From Acidovorax sp. CCYZU-2555 (GTDB lineage Bacteria; Pseudomonadota; Gammaproteobacteria; Burkholderiales; Burkholderiaceae_C): a stretch of 64,000 nucleotides of DNA. Positions 35,297 to 44,127 of the stretch are shown in pieces; position 1 is the stretch's first letter, and every line of letters starts with the position of its first letter. The translations under genes and the position numbers were made by a program. The notes under the pieces were generated by a model. That model saw only the letters and a program-made list of their open reading frames with translations. It was not told the origin of the DNA and did not search any database. The DNA is taken from positions 1 to 64,000 of the forward strand of contig NZ_JAHCDD010000003.1 of assembly GCF_018413525.1 (NCBI RefSeq). The letters run 5' to 3'.

Positions 35297-35387
35297 TAGT
35301 TGTATGCATTTCTAGTATTGGCGCCGATCTGCGCTCTGGGAAATGATCACTCCGCAGACCCACAAAGCCAACGCCAGGAGACTATAC

Positions 35388-36326
35388 ATGCCATCCATCG
35401 CCAACTACAAAGGGATCATTCCCGCCATTTCCTGCCCGTTCACGCCGGACCACCGGATCGACGAACCGGCGCTGCGCAAGCTCGCATCCTGGCTCGCAGG
35501 CCACGACGGCGTGGTGGCCATCATGACCAACGGCCACACCGGCGAAGTGTTTTCCCTGACACCCGCCGAACGCGCCGAAGTCACGCGCATCGTCGCCGAC
35601 GAACTCAAGGGCCGCATGCCCGTGATCTCGTCCATCGTCTGCGAAGGCCTGGCCGAAGCCGCCGAACATGCGCGCGCCGCCCAGGCCGCGGGCGCGGTGG
35701 CGCTCGACGTGATGCCGCCCCACCACTGGCTGCGCTTCGGCTTCACACCCGGCCACGCGCTGCAGTACTTCGAAGCCATCCACCAGGCCGCGCCCGAGCT
35801 GGACCTGGTGTGCCACGTCTACCCCGCATGGACCCGCGCCTCGTACTCGTCCGAGCTGCTGGCCCAGCTCGCCAAGCTGCCCTACCTGCAGGCGTTCAAG
35901 GTCGGCCAGCGCGACATGAACAAATATGCACGCGACATCCAGGCGATCCGTGAAGCCGATCCCACCAAAGCCATCCTGACCTGCCACGACGAATACCTGC
36001 TGGCCTCGATGGTCCAGGGCGTAGACGGCGCGCTGGTCGGCTTCGCCACCTTCATTCCGCAGTTGATCATCGATCTGTGGAACGCCGTCAAGGCCGGCGA
36101 TCTGAAGAAGGCCATGGAAGTGCAGGCCGTCATCACGCCGCTCAAGGACGCGGTCTACGGCGGCGGCGAGCCCACGGGCGAGGCCCATGCGCGCATGAAG
36201 GGCGGCATGTATCTGGCTGGCGTGATCGACGACGCCACGGTGCGCCCACCGACCGAAGCGCCGAACGAAAAGGAGACCGCTGCCCTGCGCGCCGCCGTGG
36301 CGCAGGCCGGCCTGCTCAAGCGCTGA
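35388..36326 (+). CDS. dihydrodipicolinate synthase family protein in the tartrate-type operon
   Basis: A 312-residue class I aldolase-fold protein: N-terminal NYKGIIPAISCPFTPDH, TNGHTGEVFSLT (the GTTGE-type loop), Tyr in CHVYPAW and Schiff-base Lys in LQAFKVGQRD (about residue 172). It opens a four-gene operon with a Bug receptor, an SDR and TarD. A 2-keto acid aldolase or decarboxylase role is likely, but the substrate cannot be fixed. GGAGA 8-9 bp upstream supports the ATG at 35388 over an in-frame ATG at 35343. Confidence 0.82.
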   Translation: MPSIANYKGIIPAISCPFTPDHRIDEPALRKLASWLAGHDGVVAIMTNGHTGEVFSLTPAERAEVTRIVADELKGRMPVISSIVCEGLAEAAEHARAAQAAGAVALDVMPPHHWLRFGFTPGHALQYFEAIHQAAPELDLVCHVYPAWTRASYSSELLAQLAKLPYLQAFKVGQRDMNKYARDIQAIREADPTKAILTCHDEYLLASMVQGVDGALVGFATFIPQLIIDLWNAVKAGDLKKAMEVQAVITPLKDAVYGGGEPTGEAHARMKGGMYLAGVIDDATVRPPTEAPNEKETAALRAAVAQAGLLKR

Positions 36327-36403
36327 GAGCGATTTCGCTTGCCGTGGCGCATAGCGACGCCACGGCCATGGACTTCCTAAAAACAATGACAGGAGACAAA
36401 GAC

Positions 36404-37369
36404 ATGCAACGCAAGAATTTCATCCAGTGCGCCATAGGCGCGATCACCCTGGCCATCGCCGGCCTCGCGTCGGCCCAGGCCTATCCCACCAAGGCCGTCA
36501 AGGTCGTGATCCCGTTTCCACCGGGCGGCACGCTCGACGTGATCGGCCGCCAGCTCGCGCAAAAGCTCACCGAACAGACCGGCCAGTCGTTCATCGTGGA
36601 GAACCGCCCGGGCGGCAATGGCGTGATCGGCGGCGACGTGGTGTCCAAGGCGCCGGCCGACGGCTACACGCTGCTGTTCAACGCCTCGACCTTCACCACC
36701 GCACCCATGACCATGAAGTCCGTGCCATATGTGGTGAACCGCGACTTCGCTCCCGTGGCCCTGGTCGCCAAGGCGCCGCTGTCGGTGGCCGTGAACAAGA
36801 ATCTGCCGATCACCGACATCAAGTCGCTGATCGCCTATGCGCAGACGCATCCCGGCAAGATGACCTTTGCCGTGGGCTCCATAGGCTCGGCCGGCCATCT
36901 GTCGACCGAACTGCTCAAACGCGCGGGCAATCTGAACTATCTGATCGTTCCCTACAAGGGCACGGCACCGGCCTTCCAGGACCTGATCGGCGGCCAGATC
37001 GACGGCTTCATCGACCCCATCCTGGGCTCGCTGCAGTACCACAAGAGCGGCATGCTGCGCGTGGTCGCCGTGACGTCCGCCGAGCGCGCCTCCAGCCTGC
37101 CCGATGTGCCCACCGTGGGCGAAACCATTCCCGGCTACGAGTTCTACAGCTGGTACGGCCTCTGGGGCCCGGCCAAGCTGCCGGCCGACATCGTCAAGAA
37201 GCTCAACACCGAAGTCAACAAGGCGCTGGCCGGCGACATGAAGGACAAGCTCAAGGAGCTGGGCATCCTGATCACGAGCGGCTCGGCCGAGGACTTCGTC
37301 AAGTTCCAGAAGCAGGACATGGAGCGCTCGCAGAAGATCGTCACCGAGGGGAACATCCGTGTCGAATGA
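36404..37369 (+). CDS. Bug-family substrate-binding protein of the tartrate-type operon
   Basis: A 321-residue receptor: MQRKNFIQCAIGAITLAIAG signal cleaved near ASAQA, then YPTKAVKVVIPFPPGGTLDVIGR, VENRPGGNGVIGGD, SKAPADGYT, VPYKGTAPAFQDLIGG and LPDVPTVGE. AGGAGA lies 7-8 bp before the ATG. It is likely to bind a dicarboxylate such as tartrate given the adjacent tarD, although Bug ligands cannot be read from sequence. The stop overlaps the SDR gene by 11 bp. Confidence 0.92.
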   Translation: MQRKNFIQCAIGAITLAIAGLASAQAYPTKAVKVVIPFPPGGTLDVIGRQLAQKLTEQTGQSFIVENRPGGNGVIGGDVVSKAPADGYTLLFNASTFTTAPMTMKSVPYVVNRDFAPVALVAKAPLSVAVNKNLPITDIKSLIAYAQTHPGKMTFAVGSIGSAGHLSTELLKRAGNLNYLIVPYKGTAPAFQDLIGGQIDGFIDPILGSLQYHKSGMLRVVAVTSAERASSLPDVPTVGETIPGYEFYSWYGLWGPAKLPADIVKKLNTEVNKALAGDMKDKLKELGILITSGSAEDFVKFQKQDMERSQKIVTEGNIRVE

Positions 37370-38063
37370 AGCCCTGCCCCGGCACGCCGTCGTCACCGGC
37401 AGCAGCGGCGGCATAGGCCAGGCGATTGCCGAAGACCTGCTGGCCGCGGGCTGGCGCGTGACCGGCGTCGATCGCGCGGCGCCGGCCATCACCCACGCCG
37501 CGTTCACGCACCGGCCGCTCGATCTGACCCAGGGCGCGCAGATAGTCGCGCTGGCCGCGGGCCTCGAGAACGTCGATGCGCTGGTGCATGCGGCCGGCGT
37601 GCTGCGCGTCGCGCCGCTGGGCCAGCTCGACGCGGCCGCGGGCGCGCTGATGTGGCAGCTGCATGTCGATGCCGGCACGCGGCTGGCCGACGCACTGGTG
37701 CCGGCCATGGCCGAACGCGGCTTCGGACGCGTGGTCTTCATCGGCAGCCGCGTGGCCCAGGGCCTGCCCGGGCGCGGCCAGTACGCGGCGACCAAGGCGG
37801 CCGTGATCGCGCTGGCGCGCAGCTGGGCCGTCGAAGTCGCGCCGCGCGGCGTCACCGTCAACGTGGTCTCGCCGGGCGCGACGGCCACGCCCATGCTCAA
37901 GGACCCGGCGCGCGCCGGCAGCGCGCCGCGCATGCCGCCCATGGGCCGCCTGGTCGAACCCCGTGAAATCGCTGCGCTGGTGGGCTATCTGCTGTCGCCC
38001 GCGGCAGCGGCCATCACCGGCCAGAACCTCAACATCTGCGGCGGCTCCTCGCTGTCGCAATAG
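37359..38063 (+). CDS. short-chain dehydrogenase/reductase in the tartrate-type operon
   Basis: A 234-residue SDR: TGSSGGIGQAI (about residues 13-23), VHAAGVL (NNAG equivalent), FIGSRVAQG with YAATKAA (YxxxK). It starts at GTG 37359, inside the Bug gene, with GAGGGG upstream; the frame overlap shows translational coupling. It probably oxidises a hydroxy acid or alcohol intermediate of the operon's pathway. It ends 23 bp before tarD. Confidence 0.88.
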   Translation: MSNEALPRHAVVTGSSGGIGQAIAEDLLAAGWRVTGVDRAAPAITHAAFTHRPLDLTQGAQIVALAAGLENVDALVHAAGVLRVAPLGQLDAAAGALMWQLHVDAGTRLADALVPAMAERGFGRVVFIGSRVAQGLPGRGQYAATKAAVIALARSWAVEVAPRGVTVNVVSPGATATPMLKDPARAGSAPRMPPMGRLVEPREIAALVGYLLSPAAAAITGQNLNICGGSSLSQ

Positions 38064-38086
38064 ACCTCCTACCGAGAAACGCCAAC

Positions 38087-39253
38087 ATGAAAATCGTCAA
38101 CATCATCGAGTCCACGCGTCCCATCAAATCGGACATCCGCAACGCCTACATCGACTTCTCCAAGATGACGCTGAGTCTCGTCGCGGTGGTGACCGACGTG
38201 ATCCGCGACGGCAAGCCGGTCATTGGCTACGGCTTCAACTCCAACGGCCGCTACGGCCAGGGCGCGCTGATGCGCGACCGCTTCATTCCGCGCGTGCTCG
38301 AAGCCGACCCCGCGACGCTGGTCGACGCCAGCGGCGAGAACCTCGACCCGCACAAGATCTGGGCCTGCATGATGACCAACGAAAAGCCCGGCGGCCACGG
38401 CGAGCGCTCGGTGGCCGTGGGCACCATCGACATGGCGATCTGGGATGCCGTCGCCAAGATCGAAGGCAAGCCCCTGTTCCAGCTGCTGGCCGAACGCTAC
38501 GGCACGGGCACGCCCAATCCGCGCGTCTTCGTCTACGCGGCCGGCGGCTACTACTACCCGGGCAAGGGCCTGGACAAGCTCAAGCAGGAAATGCAAAGCT
38601 ATCTCGACCGCGGCTACTCGGTCGTGAAGATGAAGATCGGCGGCGCGAGCATTGCCGAAGACTGCGAACGCATCGAATCGGTGCTCAAGATCCTGGGCCC
38701 GGGCCAGCAACTGGCCGTCGATGCCAACGGCCGCTTCGATCTGCAGACCGCCGTCGATTACGGCAAGGCGCTGTCGCAATACCCGCTGTTCTGGTACGAG
38801 GAAGCCGGCGACCCGCTGGACTACGAGCTGCAGGCCAAGCTGGGCGAAGTCTACAAAGGCCCCATGGCCACGGGCGAGAACCTGTTCTCCATGCAGGATG
38901 CGCGCAACCTGATTCGCCACGGCGGCATGAACCCCGAGCGCGACTACCTGCAGTTCGACTGCGCCCTGAGCTACGGCCTGGTCGAATACCTGCGCACGCT
39001 CGACATGCTCAAGGAACACGGCTGGTCGCCCAGCCGCTGCATTCCCCACGGCGGCCACCAGATGTCGCTGGCCATCGCCGCGGGCCTGGGCCTGGGCGGC
39101 AATGAAAGCTACCCCGACCTGTTCCAGCCCTATGGCGGCTTCCCCGACGGCGTCAAGGTCGACAACGGCTATGTGACGCTGCCCGCGCTGCCGGGCATAG
39201 GCTTTGAAGGCAAGTCGGATCTGATCAGGGAAATGCTGGCGCTGACGCGCTGA
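38087..39253 (+). CDS. tarD: D-(-)-tartrate dehydratase
   Basis: A 388-residue enolase-superfamily protein very like the characterised TarD of Bradyrhizobium japonicum. It shares long near-identical blocks (RNAYIDFSKMTLSLVAVVTD, GYGFNSNGRYGQG, NEKPGGHGERSVAVGTIDMA, YEEAGDPLDY, SRCIPHGGHQMSLAIAAGLG) and length. It dehydrates D-tartrate to oxaloacetate. The Lys pair VVKMKIGG (KxK) and the acid VDANGRF, with YEEAGD and GENLF as further metal ligands, are present, and His in CIPHGGHQ. It is the last gene of the operon and convergent with mnmE, 9 bp away. Confidence 0.88.
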   Translation: MKIVNIIESTRPIKSDIRNAYIDFSKMTLSLVAVVTDVIRDGKPVIGYGFNSNGRYGQGALMRDRFIPRVLEADPATLVDASGENLDPHKIWACMMTNEKPGGHGERSVAVGTIDMAIWDAVAKIEGKPLFQLLAERYGTGTPNPRVFVYAAGGYYYPGKGLDKLKQEMQSYLDRGYSVVKMKIGGASIAEDCERIESVLKILGPGQQLAVDANGRFDLQTAVDYGKALSQYPLFWYEEAGDPLDYELQAKLGEVYKGPMATGENLFSMQDARNLIRHGGMNPERDYLQFDCALSYGLVEYLRTLDMLKEHGWSPSRCIPHGGHQMSLAIAAGLGLGGNESYPDLFQPYGGFPDGVKVDNGYVTLPALPGIGFEGKSDLIREMLALTR

Positions 39254-39262
39254 GCCCTGCGG

Positions 39263-40666
39263 CTACTTGCCAATGCAGAAGCTGGAGAAGATCACGCCCA
39301 GCAAGTCGTCGGACGTGAACTCTCCCGTGATCGCATTGAGCGCGTTCTGCCCCAGGCGCAGCTCTTCGGCCAGCAGGTCGAGATGCGGGCCGGCGGCGCG
39401 CAGCTGGGCCATGGCCTGGTCCAAGTGCACACCCACGGCCTGCAGCGCCTCGACATGGCGCGCGCGCGCCAGGTACAGGCCTTCGGGGGCCGACTGCCAG
39501 CCCGCGACTTCGAGCAGGCGGCGGCGCAGCGCATCCAGGCCGTCGCCGGTGCGCGCCGACAGGCGCAGGCCGTCCGGCAACGACTCGGCACTCGCCGAAT
39601 CGGTCTTGTTCCAGACATCGATCACCGGCACCTGGGCCGGCAGGCGCTCGGACAGTGTCGCGCGGATCGCATCGTCGCCCGCGCGGTAGTCGGCCTGGTC
39701 CTGGCGCGTGAGGTCGTGCAGGAACAGCACGGCGTCGGCCGCGGCAATCTCGTCCCAGGCGCGCGAAATGCCTATGCGCTCCACCGTGTCGTCGCTTTCG
39801 CGCAGGCCCGCGGTGTCGATGACATGCAGCGGCACGCCTTCGATCTGAATCGTCTGCTGCACCTTGTCGCGCGTCGTTCCCGCAATTTCAGTGACGATGG
39901 CGAGTTCGGCGCCCGCGAGCGCGTTGAGCAGCGAGCTCTTGCCCGCGTTGGGCTGGCCCGCGATCACCACCTTGATGCCTTCGCGCAGCAGCGCGCCCTG
40001 GTGGGCGCGCGCGAGCACGCCCGACAGCGACTGCTGCAGGCGCTCCAATTGGCCGCTCGCATCGGCCTGCTGCAGGAAGTCGATGTCCTCTTCGGGAAAG
40101 TCCAGCGTCGCTTCGACCAGCATGCGCAGCCGCACCAGCGCGTCGCGCAGCGTGTGGATCTCCTGCGAGAACGCGCCCGACAGCGAACGGCTGGCGCTGC
40201 GCGCCGCGGCTTCGGTGCTCGCATCGATCAGATCGGCAATCGCCTCGGCCTGGGCCAGATCGATCTTGTCGTTGAGAAACGCGCGCTCGGTGAACTCGCC
40301 GGGCTGGGCCAGGCGCAGTCCCGGCAAGAAGGCCTGGCCCGCGCCATCCACTTCGGCCGCGGCTTCGAGGCAGCGCGCGAGCAGCAGCTGCAGCACCACC
40401 GTGCCGCCATGGGCCTGCAGTTCGAGCACGTCTTCGCCGGTATAGCTGTGTGGGCCGGGAAAGAACAGCGCCAGGCCGTGGTCAATCGGCTGGCCCTTGG
40501 CGTCGCGCAGCGGCAGGTAGGTGGCTTCGCGGGCTTTCAGTTCGCGCCCGCACAGCCGCTGCACCAGCGGCGCCAGGCCCTTGCCGGAAACCCGCACTAT
40601 GCCCACGGCGCCTCGACCGGGGGCTGTGGCAATGGCGGCAATGGGTTGGTCGTGGCGGGGGAGCAT
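39263..40666 (-). CDS. mnmE: tRNA uridine-5-carboxymethylaminomethyl(34) synthesis GTPase MnmE
   Basis: A 467-residue MnmE (TrmE): an N-terminal tetrahydrofolate-binding domain ([20 protein letters not shown], residues about 7-120), a central helical domain and the inserted G domain with G1 [10 protein letters not shown] (about 229-238), G2 AGTTRD, G3 DTAGLRE and G4 NKTD. The C-terminal FCIGK carries the essential Cys. With MnmG it modifies U34 of several tRNAs. It is the final gene of the rpmH-rnpA-yidD-yidC-mnmE block, separated from yidC by a repeat-rich gap. Confidence 0.96.
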   Translation of the reverse strand: MLPRHDQPIAAIATAPGRGAVGIVRVSGKGLAPLVQRLCGRELKAREATYLPLRDAKGQPIDHGLALFFPGPHSYTGEDVLELQAHGGTVVLQLLLARCLEAAAEVDGAGQAFLPGLRLAQPGEFTERAFLNDKIDLAQAEAIADLIDASTEAAARSASRSLSGAFSQEIHTLRDALVRLRMLVEATLDFPEEDIDFLQQADASGQLERLQQSLSGVLARAHQGALLREGIKVVIAGQPNAGKSSLLNALAGAELAIVTEIAGTTRDKVQQTIQIEGVPLHVIDTAGLRESDDTVERIGISRAWDEIAAADAVLFLHDLTRQDQADYRAGDDAIRATLSERLPAQVPVIDVWNKTDSASAESLPDGLRLSARTGDGLDALRRRLLEVAGWQSAPEGLYLARARHVEALQAVGVHLDQAMAQLRAAGPHLDLLAEELRLGQNALNAITGEFTSDDLLGVIFSSFCIGK

Positions 40667-40771
40667 GGGAGAGTCTTTAAATATTGATGGAGAACGTCAA
40701 CCGTTCGTCACGAGCGAGACGTAGTTTTGTAATGCGTTCACAAGAACCAGCCTGAGGCATAACTTCCAATC

Positions 40772-40862
40772 CCGTTCGTGGTGAGCCTGTCGAACCATGA
40801 ACGGCCGAACCTCATGTCTTGAGCGCAGGCCGTTCATCCTTCGACAGGCTCAGGACGAACGG
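40772..40862. repeat. large REP-like inverted repeat between mnmE and yidC
   Basis: CCGTTCGTGGTGAGCCTGTC and its partner GACAGGCTCAGGACGAACGG are the outer arms; inner arms GAACGGCC/GGCCGTTC enclose a loop of about 20 bases. The CGACAGGCTCAG core is shared with the element at 27759-27811. No gene is seen in the 464-bp gap 40667-41130; it holds this repeat, a DnaA-box-like site, a hairpin and the 63-bp dispersed repeat. Confidence 0.8.
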
Positions 40863-40900
40863 TTTCGGAATTGAAAGGCATGATAGCGGCACCTGAAAGC

Positions 40901-40909
40901 TGTGGATAA
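40901..40909. promoter_or_regulatory. perfect DnaA box in the mnmE-yidC gap
   Basis: TGTGGATAA (TTATCCACA on the other strand) matches the strict DnaA-box consensus, about 3.2 kb from dnaA. Confidence 0.55.
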
Positions 40910-40922
40910 CCAGTGCACAAAC

Positions 40923-40950
40923 AACCACGGCCGCAAAAGCGGCCGTGGTT
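40923..40950 (-). terminator. strong hairpin in the mnmE-yidC gap
   Basis: AACCACGGCCGC-AAAA-GCGGCCGTGGTT is a perfect 12-bp stem with a 4-base loop. The following bases are only weakly T-rich on either strand, so it may terminate yidC transcription or merely stabilise RNA. Confidence 0.6.
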
Positions 40951-41022
40951 TAGAGGCTTAACCCTCTTTTCAGTGATTCATGGCACTGCACGTGCCGCAT
41001 GAAACTGGCGTGCTCCAACTCA

Positions 41023-41130
41023 GGGGCAGCGAGCAAGGGCCGCCCCGCAGCGAGGCTGCCGTCCCCCTCCACCGAAGGTTGAGAGAGGGAAGCCGGGGCC
41101 GGCCATCCGGCGCAAGCGGCTCAGGGGGTG
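41023..41130. repeat. dispersed intergenic repeat, copy 2
   Basis: 63 bases (41023-41085) are identical to 13916-13978, and the tail GCTCAGGGGGTG recurs at 41119-41130, ending at the yidC stop. The two copies differ only in the middle. In both cases the repeat abuts the stop codon of a minus-strand gene. Confidence 0.8.
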
Positions 41131-42822
41131 CTACTTAAACTTCGGCAGATTGAACTGGGGAGGCACGCCCATGCGGGTGTTGATCAGCCATTGCTGGGCG
41201 ATCGACAGAATGTTGTTCGTCAGCCAGTACATCACCAGACCGGCGGGGAAGAAGAAGAACATCACGCTGAACATCAGCGGCATGATCCACATCATCTTGG
41301 CCTGCATCGGATCTGGCGGCGCGGGGTTGAGCGCGGTCTGCAGCAGCGAGCTCAGCGTCATCAGCACGGGCAGGATGAAGTACGGGTCAGGCGACGACAG
41401 GTCGGTGATCCAGCCAATCCACGGTGCGTTGCGCATTTCGACGCTCGACAGCAGCACCCAGTACAGCGCAATGAACACCGGAATCTGGATGATGATGGGC
41501 AGACATCCGCCCATGGGGTTGACCTTCTCCTCGCGGTAGATGCGCATCATCTCCTGCTGCATCTGCTGCGGCTTGTCCTTGAGGCGCTCGCGCATCTCCA
41601 TGATCTTGGGGTTGATGGCCTTCATCTTCGCCATGCTGGCGTAGGCCTTGGCGTTCAACCAGTAGAACAGGATCTTCAGCACCAGCACCAGGCCGACGAT
41701 GGACCAGCCCCAGTTGCCCAGCAGGCTGTGGATCTGGTCGAGCAGCCAGTACAGCGGCTTGGCCATGATGGTCAGCCAGCCATAGTCCTTGACCAGTTCC
41801 AGACCGGGTGCCAGGGCTTCGAGCGTCTTCTCGAGTTGCGGGCCGGCGAACAGCTTGGCCTCGACACTCTTGCTCTGGCCGGGTTCGACCGTGCCCAGGG
41901 GCGTGATCATGCCCACGGCATACAGGTTGTCGCTGACCTTGCGCGCAAAGATGTCGCGCTGCACGCCGTCGGCGAGCAGCCAGGCGCTGGCGAAGTAATG
42001 CTGCACCATGGCCACATAGCCATTGGTCGCGGTCTTCTCCCAGTCGGCCTTGCCCTTTTCGATGTCCTTGAACTCGACCTTCTGGTACTTTTTGGCTTCG
42101 GTGTAGACTGCGGGACCGGTGAAGGTCGAGTACATGCTCGACTCGCCCGGAGGCGCATTGCCGTCACGCACCAGCTGCACGTACAGCTGCGGGTTGACCG
42201 AAGTCGCGCCGGCGTTGACCACGTCATGGCGCACGGCGATGTCATAGGCACCGCGCTTGAGCGTATAGGTCTTGACCAGCTTCACGCCGCCCACGTCAGC
42301 CGACTCGAAGCGGATCTGCAGTTCGTCCTGGCCGTCCTGCAGGGTCGTAGGACCGGGCACCAGCTGCATCGCCGTCTTGTGGTTGGGGAAGCTGCCGCCG
42401 ATCAGGCCGGACTCGGCCATGTAGACGCGCTGCGCGCTTTCGTCGAACAGCACGAAAGACTTGGTCTTGTCGGCCATGTCAGCGTACTTGCGCATTTCGG
42501 CATGCTTGAGCGTGCCGCCCAGGGTGTCGAACGTCAGCGCGAGCACGTCGGTCGTGACCTGGACGTTTTCGCGGGCCGCCGCAGGCGCTGCGGCCGCGGG
42601 CGCGCCGCCGGGAACCTGGGTGCTGTCGGCCAGCGCGGGCGTGGACGAGGGCACCGAGGACGCACCCGGACTCACGGGGGCTGCGGGCGCGGCCACCGGC
42701 ACGGTCACGGGCGCGGGGAAGAAAGTGGCCTTTTTGCCGTTGTGAACTTGCCACTTGTCCCATAGCAAGACCATGGAAAAGGCAAATATCACCCACAGGA
42801 TGGTGCGGCGAATGTCGTTCAT
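41131..42822 (-). CDS. yidC: membrane protein insertase YidC
   Basis: A 563-residue YidC/Oxa1 protein. The N-terminal helix (TILWVIFAFSMVLLW) is followed by a Pro/Ala-rich linker and a periplasmic beta-sandwich (about residues 85-340, starting NVQVTTDVLALTFDTLGG). Five conserved C-terminal helices include GWSIVGLVLVLKILFYWLNAKAYASMAKMKAINPKI, the PMGGCLPIIIQIPVFIALYW motif and LPLMFSVMFFFFPAGLVMYWL. It inserts and folds inner-membrane proteins alone or with SecYEG. It overlaps yidD by 4 bp. Confidence 0.97.
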   Translation of the reverse strand: MNDIRRTILWVIFAFSMVLLWDKWQVHNGKKATFFPAPVTVPVAAPAAPVSPGASSVPSSTPALADSTQVPGGAPAAAAPAAARENVQVTTDVLALTFDTLGGTLKHAEMRKYADMADKTKSFVLFDESAQRVYMAESGLIGGSFPNHKTAMQLVPGPTTLQDGQDELQIRFESADVGGVKLVKTYTLKRGAYDIAVRHDVVNAGATSVNPQLYVQLVRDGNAPPGESSMYSTFTGPAVYTEAKKYQKVEFKDIEKGKADWEKTATNGYVAMVQHYFASAWLLADGVQRDIFARKVSDNLYAVGMITPLGTVEPGQSKSVEAKLFAGPQLEKTLEALAPGLELVKDYGWLTIMAKPLYWLLDQIHSLLGNWGWSIVGLVLVLKILFYWLNAKAYASMAKMKAINPKIMEMRERLKDKPQQMQQEMMRIYREEKVNPMGGCLPIIIQIPVFIALYWVLLSSVEMRNAPWIGWITDLSSPDPYFILPVLMTLSSLLQTALNPAPPDPMQAKMMWIMPLMFSVMFFFFPAGLVMYWLTNNILSIAQQWLINTRMGVPPQFNLPKFK

Positions 42823-43106
42823 GAAGACTTCTTTGAGGAAGGTTGGGTGGTCGAAGAAGAAGGCTGGCAGCAGGCAAACAGCCGGGGCGTTTGCGATGGA
42901 ACCGGATCATGACCGCCATCACACCATGGATGGCAGCGCGCCAGCCGGCGCAGGGTCAAATAGCTGCCCGCGGCCGCGCCATGCTGCCCGAGGGCATCGA
43001 GCGCATAGGCGGAGCAGGTGGGCTCGAAACGACAGGCCGAGCCTATCCAGGGGCTCAAGGTCAGGCGGTAGAGCCGCACCAGGCCCATGAGCAGCCCGCG
43101 CATCAT
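42819..43106 (-). CDS. yidD: membrane protein insertion efficiency factor YidD
   Basis: A 95-residue protein with the YidD core: LVRLYRLTLSPWIGSACRFEPTCSAYALDALGQHG, the YxxxxSPxxGxxCRFxPTCSxYA pattern with its Cys pair, then RRLARCHPWCDGGHDPVP. It is a small membrane-associated helper of YidC/Sec insertion. ATGA overlaps join it to rnpA upstream and yidC downstream, so all three are translationally coupled. Confidence 0.95.
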   Translation of the reverse strand: MMRGLLMGLVRLYRLTLSPWIGSACRFEPTCSAYALDALGQHGAAAGSYLTLRRLARCHPWCDGGHDPVPSQTPRLFACCQPSSSTTQPSSKKSS

Positions 43107-43636
43107 GGCGCTGTATTCCCGACTGTGGCCGCGGCCGCAGTCGTTGCCGCAGCTGTCGCTGCCGGGGCCGGAGACGGCCGCGGCGTTGCCGGCGCGGACT
43201 GGCGGCGCACGGCATAGGCGAAAAGCTGGTGCAGCTCGGCGCGAATCGCCTGCTTCAGCGGCTCGGATATCGCGCTGACGAACTGCTTGCGGTCAAAAGT
43301 GGCGCGCAGGCGCACCACATAGGCGGCGCAGGCCAGCTGCGGCGCATATTCATCGCCAAGCACATAGACCTGGCGCTGGATCGCATGGCGCGTGACGGAG
43401 CGCTTGGCCCAGCGCTTGGGCGCCATGGCCCCGAGCCAGGAAGCCGGCTCGGCTTGCGCCACGCCAAACAGGGCCTGCGGGGCTTGCACAGAATGCAAGC
43501 CGCCGGGCCCTGAAGGAGGCGTCAAAGGCACATCCTCGTCGAGTACCAAACGGTGCAAGGCGAAGTGCGGAGTACGGGAGACAATGCCTCCCGCCATCGC
43601 AGCTTGAAACTGCGGACGCGTTTTCAGCCGTTGCAT
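43103..43636 (-). CDS. rnpA: ribonuclease P protein component
   Basis: A 177-residue RnpA. It begins MQRLKTRPQFQAAM and carries the basic helix KRWAKRSVTRHAIQRQ, a divergent form of the RNR motif (K-AVxRNxIKR), followed by the central-cleft segment YVVRLRATFDRKQF. It is longer than the usual 120 residues because of an insert (about 30-65) and an Ala/Pro/Thr-rich tail of about 30 residues. It binds the RNase P RNA to mature tRNA 5' ends. GGAGG precedes the ATG at 43636; longer in-frame starts lie inside rpmH. Confidence 0.9.
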   Translation of the reverse strand: MQRLKTRPQFQAAMAGGIVSRTPHFALHRLVLDEDVPLTPPSGPGGLHSVQAPQALFGVAQAEPASWLGAMAPKRWAKRSVTRHAIQRQVYVLGDEYAPQLACAAYVVRLRATFDRKQFVSAISEPLKQAIRAELHQLFAYAVRRQSAPATPRPSPAPAATAAATTAAAATVGNTAP

Positions 43637-43697
43637 ACGTGGCACCTCCGAGGAGGAGCCCAAGGGGTGAACCGATGGGCAGGCGCCAAGAATGACC

Positions 43698-43832
43698 TTA
43701 GACAGCCAGACGCTTGCGGCCCTTGGCGCGACGTGCGTTGATGACGGCACGGCCGCCCTTGGTCTTCATGCGAACGAGGAAGCCGTGGGTACGGGCGCGA
43801 CGTGTCTTGGAGGGTTGGTAAGTACGTTTCAT
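43698..43832 (-). CDS. rpmH: 50S ribosomal protein L34
   Basis: A 44-residue basic protein too short for most ORF cut-offs: [20 protein letters not shown] then [20 protein letters not shown] and RLAV, the canonical L34 sequence. AAGGA precedes the ATG. It heads rpmH-rnpA-yidD-yidC-mnmE, divergent from dnaA across the origin region, as in most bacteria. Confidence 0.97.
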   Translation of the reverse strand: MKRTYQPSKTRRARTHGFLVRMKTKGGRAVINARRAKGRKRLAV

Positions 43833-43852
43833 GGTGTTGTTCCTTGAGGAGG

Positions 43853-44127
43853 TTCAGATTCGCACCGGGCCGGCAAAAAGCCGTCTTCCGGCAACACCCG
43901 CCAACCGCAAAAAACAGCCGGCCGGGCCATATCACCCTGAACACATTCAGGGAAACCCGCGATTATCTCCACATTCGTTCCATGTTGCAATGCCCTTTCA
44001 CAAAGGAGGTTGGCCTTTTCTTTCAGCAAGAGTTGAGGACAACCACCTGATATTTTGTGGATAAGTCCTTGAAAAGCTACAATCGGTGCCCCGCAACTGT
44101 TCCTCTATCCACAACAAGACACTGACG
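43853..44127. other. rpmH-dnaA intergenic region, likely oriC or dnaA control region
   Basis: The gap between divergent rpmH and dnaA has a perfect DnaA box (TGTGGATAA at 44056-44064), a one-mismatch box (CTATCCACA at 44105-44113) and A/T-rich stretches. Further perfect boxes lie at 46822-46830 and 47113-47121. Gene order is the standard origin neighbourhood, but only two boxes in the gap are fewer than usual, so whether this gap is the whole origin is uncertain. Confidence 0.4.
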
